Positions 1 to 5,999 of a stretch of DNA of 16,699 nt are shown in pieces. The stretch is from an uncultured Desulfomonile sp. (GTDB lineage: Bacteria; Desulfobacterota; Desulfomonilia; Desulfomonilales; Desulfomonilaceae), in NCBI GenBank assembly GCA_903853735.1, contig CAINUH010000105.1, forward strand, positions 1-16,699. The letters run 5' to 3'. Below the pieces are notes generated by a model. The model was not told where the DNA came from and searched no databases. It saw only the letters and a program-made list of their open reading frames with translations. Positions within the stretch are counted from its first letter, which is position 1, and each line of letters starts with the position of its first letter. Made by a program: the position numbers and the translations under genes.

Positions 1-141
1 CAATCGATGCCATGCCGATGACGATGTAGATGAGCATGTTGAGAAGCATTTTAATGGATTCGTGAGCCGTAAGCATCTTCCCATTGCGTATAGGTTTCGT
101 CCCTTCAACAATCACACTGACGACTATGCCGATGGCGAACA
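1..141. repeat. Terminal direct repeat (circular-assembly overlap), left copy
   Basis: Bases 1-141 are identical to 16559-16699. An exact repeat reaching both contig ends usually means a circular molecule assembled with a k-mer-length overlap. An open reading frame runs without interruption from 2320 through base 1 into 16558 and stops at 16533 in the same frame (2346 bases, an exact multiple of three). This supports a circle of 16,558 bp. True terminal redundancy of a linear genome is the alternative. Confidence 0.95.
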
Positions 142-2320
142 TGAGGAATATCAGGTTGACCAAGGGAGAGATTGCTCCAGAATAGGCCATCTCTATCCTG
201 AATTCATGCTCACTCCAGGCATTGAAGTAGCTAAAGGTAATCGTTCCCCCGGACGCGATCATGTTGTCATAGAGGACTCCATCCACATATATCCGGTACA
301 ATCCTCTTGGGTCTAGGCCGGAAATTGTGAAGTTGGCTATTGCGGAGCCTGTCGCATTGGCATACCATATCAGCCCAGAATCGAAGTAGGCATTAACGGC
401 TTGGTCTAACGGGTCCACCGCTAGATGGATGCTTGACATGGTGATATTAACCCAGGTTGGAGATACTCCGGTATCATTGTAGTATGCGACTGAGGACCCA
501 TCATGATAGAATCTCATGGATGAGGTCACTTCATCGACTATCAGTTGTTCAACCGTTCCATGATGGCCTCTGATTGCCAGGTCCAGGACATTCAGACATT
601 TGATGATAGCATACTCGTTCACATCGACGGAGATGGAGAATATAGAGGCAAATCCTCCCCCGAGCAAGGCCGAGGTAAAGTCATATGCCGGATATTCGTA
701 TGTGAATCCAGACGCATGATTGTCAGCAAACACAACACCGATAGAGTTTCCAGCACAAACGGAGTATGCTCCCCTGGAGATCTGCCAATTCGGCCAAACA
801 TTGTCTGCATAATACATCCCGGTAACAGAGTTGTTATGGACATAATTGGTCCTATTGGTCATGTGGAGCATGATCCCTGTTGAGGAACCGTCCACGACTG
901 AGATATTGTTCCAGGAAATTATCCCCCCAGTCGGTCCGGTGAAATAGATTCCATTGGATGCCTGTCTTATGTTGGTGATAGTGTTTGCGAAGATCTCGTT
1001 ATTCCCGGTTGATGCTGTTGTAGGTCCATCGGTTACAGCAATCCCCTGGGCCGCAACGGCTGAGAGATTGCGAATGATCGAGTGGCTCACGATGCAATCG
1101 CTAGAGTCCGTCAGTCTTATCCCGACAGCGGCCCCTCCAGTGTCTATCCCGGTTGCCACAAGATTGTTGATTATCGTTCCATGAATCGTTACATGGTCGG
1201 TATAGGCCGCTAGTATCCCGGTGCTATGCCCAACGGCAACGGAATTTGCGGCATTAATCATATCAAATCTGTTCGCTACTAGGACCCAATCATGCCCAGC
1301 AACGAGCACGCCGGTAGAACAATTCTTGATGTCATGAAATAGGTTTCCGTTGAACACGCTTCGGAGCCCAGTATCTCTGAGCCATACTGGATTAACTCCA
1401 TGCGCTGGGTCCGTGTCCCCGATGCCTTCGAAGATGTTATCATTGAAGGCGCAATCTGAGATGAACGGAGTATATTGACCTCTAGCGTAGAGGATGGGAT
1501 AGATCGTCTGCTTGAAGATATTTTCGTGTATTGTTACATTGTTCTGACCGTTCACCCGGATGTATGAACCATAATCTGCGGCCTGAGAATCAGCCGAGAT
1601 ATTCTGGAAGGTGTTGCCATCAATTACCGCATGGTTGGACACATCAATATAGGATTTCGTATCAATGTCATGCTCCTGTTTCAAGGCAGTATTCTGGAAT
1701 GTGTTATGGTTGAGAATCATGGGTCCGTTTTCTTGGTCATAGGCCTCATATTTCAGCCCAAATTGGTTGAAGATCCGGCAACCGTTCAGAGTTGAATACG
1801 AAATATGAGATGGAATTACCGCAAATCCCGGAGTTGCAGTTATCAAGACATAGATGTTGTTAAGCGTTGAGTTGTCAATCTCGAAATGAGCATATCCTCC
1901 AGCCGTCATTTCGATATTAGGTCTCCCCGATGTGAAGTTTGTTGTCGAGATCGTGGATTCCTGTTCCATCCTAAACGAGGATTGGGCTCCATAGCCAAAT
2001 CCAATATCCTTCGAAAAGGCCGTTGTGAAGTCCATAAGCAAATCAGTATTGACTAGTTTTAGGTACATCCCTGAGGCGATAGTGATGTTGCCATAGACGG
2101 TTACGGCTTCATTGGTGTAGGTTGTGTTTTGATTGACGGCCCAATCGCCAGACCCTGAATAGGTATCGCCCGTAATCGAGGCAGAGACATTTGGCATCGA
2201 TGGGCCAAGGAAAATCCCGAGAGCTCCCATTACCATTGCCACAGCTATGATGATGCTAGTGATCCGGAATCTGTTAGGCTTGATTTGCCTTCTGGTTCCT
2301 GTTTCTTGGACTTCTGACAT
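1..2320 (-). CDS. Beta-helix surface protein with C-terminal membrane anchor (781 aa, crosses the circle junction)
   Basis: The ORF starts at ATG 2320, with AGGAG about 10 nt upstream, and runs past base 1 to a TAG at 16533-16535 once the circle is closed, giving 781 aa. Residues about 18-45 form a hydrophobic signal or anchor segment. The middle is rich in short Asn- and Gly-containing strands (for example IDGNTFQNI, GNLFHDI, NNEIFANTITNI), typical of a right-handed parallel beta-helix of the NosD/pectate-lyase type. Many N-x-S/T sequons suggest glycosylation. The last 65 residues hold two membrane spans (about 718-739 and 756-779) around a charged loop. I infer a virion spike or host-binding protein. 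It lies just after the capsid-like gene and 8 nt before the 789-aa fibre gene. No catalytic residues are recognised, so a polysaccharide-degrading role is only possible. Confidence 0.9.
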   Translation of the reverse strand, partial: MSEVQETGTRRQIKPNRFRITSIIIAVAMVMGALGIFLGPSMPNVSASITGDTYSGSGDWAVNQNTTYTNEAVTVYGNITIASGMYLKLVNTDLLMDFTTAFSKDIGFGYGAQSSFRMEQESTISTTNFTSGRPNIEMTAGGYAHFEIDNSTLNNIYVLITATPGFAVIPSHISYSTLNGCRIFNQFGLKYEAYDQENGPMILNHNTFQNTALKQEHDIDTKSYIDVSNHAVIDGNTFQNISADSQAADYGSYIRVNGQNNVTIHENIFKQTIYPILYARGQYTPFISDCAFNDNIFEGIGDTDPAHGVNPVWLRDTGLRSVFNGNLFHDIKNCSTGVLVAGHDWVLVANRFDMINAANSVAVGHSTGILAAYTDHVTIHGTIINNLVATGIDTGGAAVGIRLTDSSDCIVSHSIIRNLSAVAAQGIAVTDGPTTASTGNNEIFANTITNIRQASNGIYFTGPTGGIISWNNISVVDGSSTGIMLHMTNRTNYVHNNSVTGMYYADNVWPNWQISRGAYSVCAGNSIGVVFADNHASGFTYEYPAYDFTSALLGGGFASIFSISVDVNEYAIIKCLNVLDLAIRGHHGTVEQLIVDEVTSSMRFYHDGSSVAYYNDTGVSPTWVNITMSSIHLAVDPLDQAVNAYFDSGLIWYANATGSAIANFTISGLDPRGLYRIYVDGVLYDNMIASGGTITFSYFNAWSEHEFRIEMAYSGAISPLVNLIFLMFAIGIVVSVIVEGTKPIRNGKMLTAHESIKMLLNMLIYIVIGMASI

Positions 2321-2377
2321 ATGGTTGGTTCTCCTGATCTCTTGCTTGTATGGCTGTCAAAGAAATAAAATGGTTTG
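2321..2377 (-). promoter_or_regulatory. Possible weak promoter and RBS for the beta-helix gene
   Basis: On the minus strand, TTTTATTT (2363-2370) lies 43 nt upstream of the ATG at 2320, and AGGAG follows about 10 nt before the start. This fits a TATA box with a short leader. The T-rich stretch also directly follows the 2378-2400 hairpin, so it could simply be the terminator tail. Confidence 0.35.
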
Positions 2378-2400
2378 GCCCGCCTCAGACTAAGACGGGC
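2378..2400 (-). terminator. Hairpin terminator/attenuator after the capsid-like gene
   Basis: On the minus strand the arms GCCCGTCT and AGGCGGGC pair over 8 positions (one G-U) around a 7-nt loop, followed by a T-rich stretch (CAAACCATTTTATTTC). It lies about 20 nt after the capsid gene stop and about 58 nt before the next start. It could terminate or attenuate transcription so that capsid mRNA exceeds spike mRNA. Confidence 0.65.
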
Positions 2401-2420
2401 TAGATGCGAGGATGGATGCT

Positions 2421-2675
2421 TTAACCCAGTCCGCCTGTCTCATGCACGACCCACATGATTACTCCTACGAGTATCGCGATGACGTAGAAGAGTGGGACCA
2501 ATGCAACCAGCGTCTGAGCGGATCCATAGTTGTCGGATGAGTTCACCGCCGCGTTGGTGCTCGAGATGATCGTGGGCAGCAATGCCATAGCAATCACGAC
2601 GAATATGAGCGTGGCAACGATCTTTCCAACGGACATCTCACCGTTGGCGTTCTTAAATAGCTTCAAAGAACTCAC
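2421..2675 (-). CDS. Putative major capsid protein of spindle-shaped virus type (VP1/VP3-like, 84 aa)
   Basis: The start is GTG at 2675, right behind a very strong SD (AAGGAGGAGGGG, 2676-2687); the stop is TAA. The protein has a short polar N-terminus, a first membrane helix (about 17-38) ending in LLPTIIS, a polar loop (39-54) with Asn and Ser, and a second helix (about 56-77) opening with LVPLFYVIAIL. From memory of the family, fusellovirus VP1 and VP3 share this plan, including LLP at the end of helix 1 and LVPLFY at the start of helix 2. VP1 is processed after a Glu just before helix 1; here Glu13 (NANGE) is in the matching place. The strong SD, own TATA box upstream and terminator downstream fit an abundant structural protein. 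Capsid identity is inferred; an unrelated two-span protein is the main alternative. Confidence 0.8.
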   Translation of the reverse strand: MSSLKLFKNANGEMSVGKIVATLIFVVIAMALLPTIISSTNAAVNSSDNYGSAQTLVALVPLFYVIAILVGVIMWVVHETGGLG

Positions 2676-2766
2676 CCCCTCCTCCTTGGGCGGGATTGCC
2701 CTTCTTACTGAAGAAGGAGGTCTTTGTTTCCTTTGCCTTCGCTTTGGTAATCAGCTTTGTTAGCAT
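2653..2766 (-). CDS. 37-aa basic leader ORF overlapping the capsid-like gene
   Basis: ATG at 2766 lies about 33 nt from a clear TATA box, so the transcript should begin almost at this codon. The product is MLTKLITKAKAKETKTSFFS..., rich in lysine, then a poly-Gly stretch and FFEAI, with stop TAA at 2653-2655. It overlaps the first 23 bases of the capsid-like gene in another frame. It may be a small basic DNA-binding or virion protein, or a leader that couples translation to the capsid gene. It could also supply a basic N-terminal propeptide if a +1 shift occurs in the GGGGG run at 2675-2679. No homologue is recognised. Confidence 0.6.
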   Translation of the reverse strand: MLTKLITKAKAKETKTSFFSKKGNPAQGGGGEFFEAI

Positions 2767-2945
2767 GTCTGTTATCAGACTAGGTAACAATGCCAGCACA
2801 TATAAATGTTATGATTTATATTACTTGATGATGATTCATATGCCGATTCGGAGATGAAGAGATACTGGCTAAACAATTGTGAATGACGATACTTCAAGGC
2901 GAAACATGACAAAACCTTCGGACTTCGGACTTCGACGCCTTGCTA
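2767..2945. other. Gene-free region: inverted repeat, 7-bp tandem repeats, candidate origin
   Basis: No ORF of note lies here. AAGGCG (2896-2901) and CGCCTT (2936-2941) are perfect inverted arms. Between them CTTCGGA is repeated (2916-2922, 2923-2929) with a truncated third copy. The left part is AT-rich and carries the capsid promoter. This is one of only two gaps near 180 bp in the circle. It could hold a terminator for the long upstream operon, iterons of an origin, or both; neither is proven. Confidence 0.45.
2797..2808 (-). promoter_or_regulatory. TATA-box promoter of the capsid transcript
   Basis: The minus strand reads CATTTATATGTG; the TTTATATG core is at 2799-2806, about 33 nt before the ATG at 2766. 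In archaea transcription starts about 25 nt after the box, giving a leader of only a few bases. An imperfect dyad (GTTATC/GGTAAC, 2771-2788) covers the expected start site and may be an operator. Confidence 0.7.
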
Positions 2946-3884
2946 TTATGCTAAGTTAGTAGGGGCCGGAGTTCTCTGTCTCAAATAGTGATTAACTCGT
3001 TCGCATACTCGAGATTCGCTGAGGTTTGCCTGTCTTCCAATCTCCTTGAGGCTCGTACCTTTCTCATGAAGTTCTACCATCAGAGCGTCGAGTCGCTCGG
3101 CGTCCTTCGAGGTATGACTACTATCTATCTTCTCGGCGGCGATCTCGTTCACGAAAGCTACCTTCTTCGCCTCATAGCCAGTCCAGAAATCATCCTTGAG
3201 CTCGTTGAACTTGAAGGCGCACTTAGGGTTCCACCAGATAGATTGCTCGAACTTGTTACGGACGCCCATATAGAGCTCGGCATATCCCCGCTCATGCTTA
3301 TACTTGGTATCGACATCTATCCAGATATGGGCCATCTCGTCTCGGATGTCGCCCGTCAGCTTCCGCATATGAGGAAGAATGAAGTAGCAGACCTGATTCT
3401 TCATGCCGATGACCTGGAGGCACTTGACGAGATTGCGCTGCCAAATGGCCATCCATTCCTTTGAGTAGAGTCCGTGACCGGCCTCATCCAAGAATGCTTG
3501 TGGGAAGATGCCTTTATCGGGATTTGCATATGGGTTCTCATTCAAGCGTTGGGAGAAGTCTTCCACTCTGAAGGTGACGCTTTCGAGGCCGAATGTCGGG
3601 CATACCTGACGAGCTATCTGAAGCCCCAAGGTTGTCTTTCCAGTCCGACGACGGCCAGTAATCATGACTATGCAATCGAAGCCGTCTCGGATCATCTCCT
3701 CGATCAGGGCTGCTATGTAGACTATGACTCGCTCATCCAGGAATGGGACGTAGATATAACCCTTCTTATCGGACCTGACGACGATCTGAGGGGCTAGGAC
3801 GCCTACCTCGACCTCTTTGCCGTTCTCGGTAATGAGATAGGACTGTGCTCGATGGACTTCATTGTTCTGGCTTCTCGCTTTCAT
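2946..3884 (-). CDS. P-loop ATPase with C-terminal helix-turn-helix (312 aa)
   Basis: Start ATG 3884 lies behind a purine-rich GGCGGAG; an in-frame TTG at 3905 is less likely. Residues 77-85 are a Walker A motif (GRRRTGKTT) and 130-137 a Walker B motif (AFLDEAGH) after hydrophobic residues. Residues 171-187 (PHMRKLTGDIRDEMAHI) hold arginines suited to an arginine-finger or sensor role, as in zonula-occludens-toxin or FtsK/HerA-like ATPases of archaeal viruses. Residues about 272-301 (HEKGTSLKEIGRQANLSESR region) look like a helix-turn-helix. The protein most likely uses ATP to move or load viral DNA (packaging, or a DnaA-like role as proposed for SSV1 B251). It is the last gene of the long operon and overlaps the gene before it by 26 nt. 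The ATPase call is firm; the exact job is inferred. Confidence 0.9.
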   Translation of the reverse strand: MKARSQNNEVHRAQSYLITENGKEVEVGVLAPQIVVRSDKKGYIYVPFLDERVIVYIAALIEEMIRDGFDCIVMITGRRRTGKTTLGLQIARQVCPTFGLESVTFRVEDFSQRLNENPYANPDKGIFPQAFLDEAGHGLYSKEWMAIWQRNLVKCLQVIGMKNQVCYFILPHMRKLTGDIRDEMAHIWIDVDTKYKHERGYAELYMGVRNKFEQSIWWNPKCAFKFNELKDDFWTGYEAKKVAFVNEIAAEKIDSSHTSKDAERLDALMVELHEKGTSLKEIGRQANLSESRVCERVNHYLRQRTPAPTNLA

Positions 3885-4089
3885 TCTCCTTCTCTCCGCC
3901 GCCAAAGACTTTTCTGAAGACTCTCCAGCCTACATTGCGGCCTCGCTCCTCTTCGGTGACGCCCTTCATAACGTCAACGTCCTCTTCCCTCGAGAGACCG
4001 TCCTTGGAGATCTTGTAGCCATTGTAGATGTCCACACCGACTTGGAGGAAGTCGACTTTGTTATCCTCTTCTTCTTTGCCTTTTGCCAT
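3859..4089 (-). CDS. Small highly charged protein (76 aa), unknown
   Basis: ATG 4089 is preceded by GGAG about 8 nt upstream; a GTG at 4119 would give 10 more residues but overlaps the upstream gene. The sequence opens with MAKGKEEEDN and has mixed acidic and basic patches, a Gly-Gly-Gly turn near the end and no membrane span or Cys motif. It starts inside the 5-nt gap after the 4094-4435 gene's stop and overlaps the ATPase start, so it is translationally coupled to both and may be an ATPase accessory factor. That role is inferred from position only. Confidence 0.75.
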   Translation of the reverse strand: MAKGKEEEDNKVDFLQVGVDIYNGYKISKDGLSREEDVDVMKGVTEEERGRNVGWRVFRKVFGGGEKENESEKPEQ

Positions 4090-4093
4090 GACC

Positions 4094-4435
4094 TCATCTC
4101 CCAGTTGTGATGAACCCACTGAAGTAGAGATAGATGACGAAGATGATCACGCCTCCGATCAAGAACCAGAGCCACTTGCCAGCTATCTTCTGGACGAAAC
4201 CGAACTTGAAGCTGCCATGAGACTTCTTGTACAGGTTTTCCCCTGCCATGAAGATCTTGTAGGCCAGAGGCGAGAGACCGTCAGTCGTCAGAGTCCTTGC
4301 TATGAACTCCTCCCAGTTGAGGAATGCCTGCTCATCGGCAGAATTGACCCTGGACCTCTCTCGGATCAGGTCGTACTTGGCTCCTGTCAGGTGCTTAGTT
4401 ATGTGCTCCTTTGTATGGAAATCGTCATCGGTCAT
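4094..4435 (-). CDS. Tail-anchored membrane protein (113 aa), unknown
   Basis: ATG 4435. The first 80 residues are soluble and helical in character. A basic stretch (KKSHGSFKFGF) precedes one membrane span (about 88-110, WLWFLIGGVIIFVIYLYF), and the tail is short. This is a C-tail-anchored layout with the bulk in the cytoplasm or virion interior. Two other proteins of this operon (5051-5440 and 10921-11052) share the layout. I do not recognise a family. A virion-membrane or assembly role is plausible because it lies in the ATPase cluster. Confidence 0.8.
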   Translation of the reverse strand: MTDDDFHTKEHITKHLTGAKYDLIRERSRVNSADEQAFLNWEEFIARTLTTDGLSPLAYKIFMAGENLYKKSHGSFKFGFVQKIAGKWLWFLIGGVIIFVIYLYFSGFITTGR

Positions 4436-4446
4436 GGCTTCGGCCT

Positions 4447-4602
4447 CTAGTTGTCAGTTATGGGAATGCCGACTTTCGCTAGCTGGACCATCCCATTAAC
4501 TGCTTTGGGGTTTTGAGTGCAGAACATGCAGGTCTTAAGTCTCTCCCTTAGAGCTGCCTTTCCCATGCCGCATGTCTGACATGTCCTTATCTCATCTGTC
4601 AT
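4447..4602 (-). CDS. Zinc-ribbon-like small protein (51 aa)
   Basis: ATG 4602 overlaps the stop of the upstream gene (ATGA, 4599-4602), which fixes the start; the longer frame to 4677 is read through that gene and is unlikely. CQTC and CMFC form a CxxC-x(~15)-CxxC pair expected to bind one zinc. The C-terminus (VQLAKVGIPITDN) has no clear motif. Such small zinc proteins in archaeal viruses are usually thought to bind DNA or proteins. The specific role is unknown. Confidence 0.75.
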   Translation of the reverse strand: MTDEIRTCQTCGMGKAALRERLKTCMFCTQNPKAVNGMVQLAKVGIPITDN

Positions 4603-5048
4603 CCTTTCATGACTCCTGAAGGCTGGTGTATCCGGCTGATGTGCATTGGCTCGATGAGGTCTGGGATGGACTGGCACTTCGCTCCATCCTTATCAGGGCA
4701 TTTGGAGCACTTGTGGTCGCATGGCTCTTGATAGAACAGCAGGCCTACCTTCTTGGCCCTGGCGAACTCGAGAAGTGGTTTGTAGAAGTTCTTCCAATAC
4801 GGTTTCTTGATGACCAGCTTCTTCCAAGGAGCCCAGTTGACTCGGTATGCCCTATCGAGATTCAGAAGATACTTGTGACCGTTCACTGGTTGAGCTATGA
4901 ATCTTGGGCCGAGAGGCAATGCCTTTTGAAAAGACACCAGTTGCGGATTGTAGAGTTTCCCTTTTTGAAAACGCAGATGTACCAGCTCATAGACACGATC
5001 TCCAGAGCCTAGAACCATGAGCACATAATCCGTGTAGTCCTTTGGCAT
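4599..5048 (-). CDS. 149-aa protein with C-terminal Cys cluster, unknown
   Basis: ATG 5048 has GGGAGG six nt upstream; the TTG at 5054 is the alternative. The N-terminal part (about 1-105) is rich in aromatic and basic residues and looks like a soluble globular domain. Residues about 109-126 hold CDHKCSKCPDKDGAKC, a likely metal site. The stop overlaps the next start as ATGA and the start lies just after the previous stop, so it is a firm operon member. Nucleic-acid binding fits the composition but I do not recognise the family. Confidence 0.8.
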   Translation of the reverse strand: MPKDYTDYVLMVLGSGDRVYELVHLRFQKGKLYNPQLVSFQKALPLGPRFIAQPVNGHKYLLNLDRAYRVNWAPWKKLVIKKPYWKNFYKPLLEFARAKKVGLLFYQEPCDHKCSKCPDKDGAKCQSIPDLIEPMHISRIHQPSGVMKG

Positions 5049-5050
5049 CT

Positions 5051-5440
5051 TCAACCTCCCAAGAATTGCTTAAGAACCGAGGGCGCGGCTAGTGCAATTA
5101 TCAGGAGGATGATTCCATATTTCATGAACCAATGGAAGATGTTGGCTAATTGTCTCTGCCACTTCTTCGAGACGCTAGGCGACCTGAAGGCCATCGAAGC
5201 CAGTTTGACCTCGTACATCCTGGTCTTGACATCCTCCGAGGCCATGCTGCCGCCGTATGGAGCGAAGACGTCCTGAAGGATCATCATCACTGCGGGGCCA
5301 ACACGTTTAGAATCCTGCCATACGGAGTCGTTTGTTACTGGATGCGGGCCGTCCGACATCTCCACGTTCCGAGCGTTGATAGTCCAGTTCTCGACCTTGG
5401 CTCTCCCGTCGACGGTCAAGTAGATCAGTTTCATTGCCAT
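5051..5440 (-). CDS. Tail-anchored protein (129 aa), unknown
   Basis: ATG 5440 with AGGGGA just upstream; ATG 5434 is also possible. About 100 residues of soluble domain precede one C-terminal span (about 107-123, YGIILLIIALAAPSVL), so the protein is probably C-tail-anchored. It is followed after 2 nt by the start of the 149-aa gene. It resembles 4094-4435 in layout but not visibly in sequence. A role in virion assembly at a membrane is inferred only from context. Confidence 0.8.
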   Translation of the reverse strand: MAMKLIYLTVDGRAKVENWTINARNVEMSDGPHPVTNDSVWQDSKRVGPAVMMILQDVFAPYGGSMASEDVKTRMYEVKLASMAFRSPSVSKKWQRQLANIFHWFMKYGIILLIIALAAPSVLKQFLGG

Positions 5441-5453
5441 ATCCCCTAATGCT

Positions 5454-5573
5454 TTATCTCTTATTTAGGATATATCTCCAATTCTTGAAGATGTAGTAAG
5501 ACATGAACGAAATCATGAAGAACCCCCAGATGATCGTTATGATGAGGATTCCTATTACCAGTTCGTCAGTCAT
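5454..5573 (-). CDS. Single-span membrane peptide (39 aa)
   Basis: ATG 5573 has GGAGG six nt upstream, which favours it over in-frame ATGs at 5579 and 5588; the longer frame to 5723 overlaps the upstream gene. The peptide is one hydrophobic helix (LVIGILIITIIWGFFMISF) followed by a basic tail (FKNWRYILNKR), so the C-terminus should face the cytoplasm. Size and layout would suit a small virion-membrane component. No family is recognised. Confidence 0.65.
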   Translation of the reverse strand: MTDELVIGILIITIIWGFFMISFMSYYIFKNWRYILNKR

Positions 5574-5616
5574 TCCCATCCTCCGCATATTGTCGGCATC
5601 TTCTTCCTCGGCGGAC

Positions 5617-5844
5617 TCATTCTCTCTTCTCCTTGGAAACGACAACTTTCGCCTGATTAATCGTCTTTTTAGGATACTGGCATGGCACATAGATAACGGG
5701 CTTTTTCGGCTTAGGAGAAGCACTATTTAATCTCGATTGTCGACGCTTTAAATATAGGCACATCGGGCATCGAAACAAAAGAGTGCCTTCGGGCAGAGCC
5801 TCGACCATCAACATCCCGTGCTTACAAACTGGGCATTCTTCCAT
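5617..5844 (-). CDS. Zinc-ribbon protein (75 aa)
   Basis: ATG 5844 overlaps the stop of the gene before it (TAATG) and has AGGAAG upstream. Residues 4-7 (CPVC) and about 26-29 (CPMC) form a CxxC-x(18)-CxxC zinc ribbon. The C-terminal half is basic (KPKKPVIY, KKTINQAKVVVSKEKRE), suggesting nucleic-acid binding. It may be a transcription or DNA-binding accessory factor. Its partner 5844-5999 is also Cys-rich. Confidence 0.75.
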   Translation of the reverse strand: MEECPVCKHGMLMVEALPEGTLLFRCPMCLYLKRRQSRLNSASPKPKKPVIYVPCQYPKKTINQAKVVVSKEKRE

Positions 5845-5999
5845 TATTTCTTCCTGCCTCCCTGCCTGAAGAGCTCACAGGAATCGTCAGAACGCACGAA
5901 CTGCCCCTGCTTAGGACAGAAGTTCCTCGGGCCTATGATGTTGGCGCAGGCGGCACAGCATCGACCTTGATGGAAGACGTGGAACTCTTCTAGCGATAT
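5844..5999 (-). CDS. Cys-rich small protein (51 aa) with apparent ATA start
   Basis: The frame reads (M)SLEEFHVFHQGRCCAACA..., then a Cys in GPRNFCPKQG and a final SDDSCELF motif, ending in TAA that overlaps the next ATG. The C-x(2)-C ... C ... DDSCE.F pattern is one I have seen in small metal-binding proteins of archaea and phages. Between the upstream in-frame stop and the Cys cluster there is no ATG, GTG or TTG. The only sensible start is ATA at 5999, with GGGGGA six nt upstream. It overlaps the stop of the 253-aa gene by 10 nt, so coupled re-initiation is likely. A base-call error is the alternative. Confidence 0.65.
   Translation of the reverse strand: MSLEEFHVFHQGRCCAACANIIGPRNFCPKQGQFVRSDDSCELFRQGGRKK

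Noticed and set aside
1..141. Terminal repeats as an LTR, ITR or transposon end
   Set aside because: They are direct, exact and at the contig ends, with no transposase or target duplication; circular overlap explains them.
62..1713. Several plus- and minus-strand frames of 60-112 aa
   Set aside because: All lie inside the 781-aa beta-helix gene, which is open throughout and continues over the circle joint.
2988..3797. Plus-strand frames of 158 and 107 aa
   Set aside because: They are antisense to the P-loop ATPase gene, whose Walker motifs fix the real strand.
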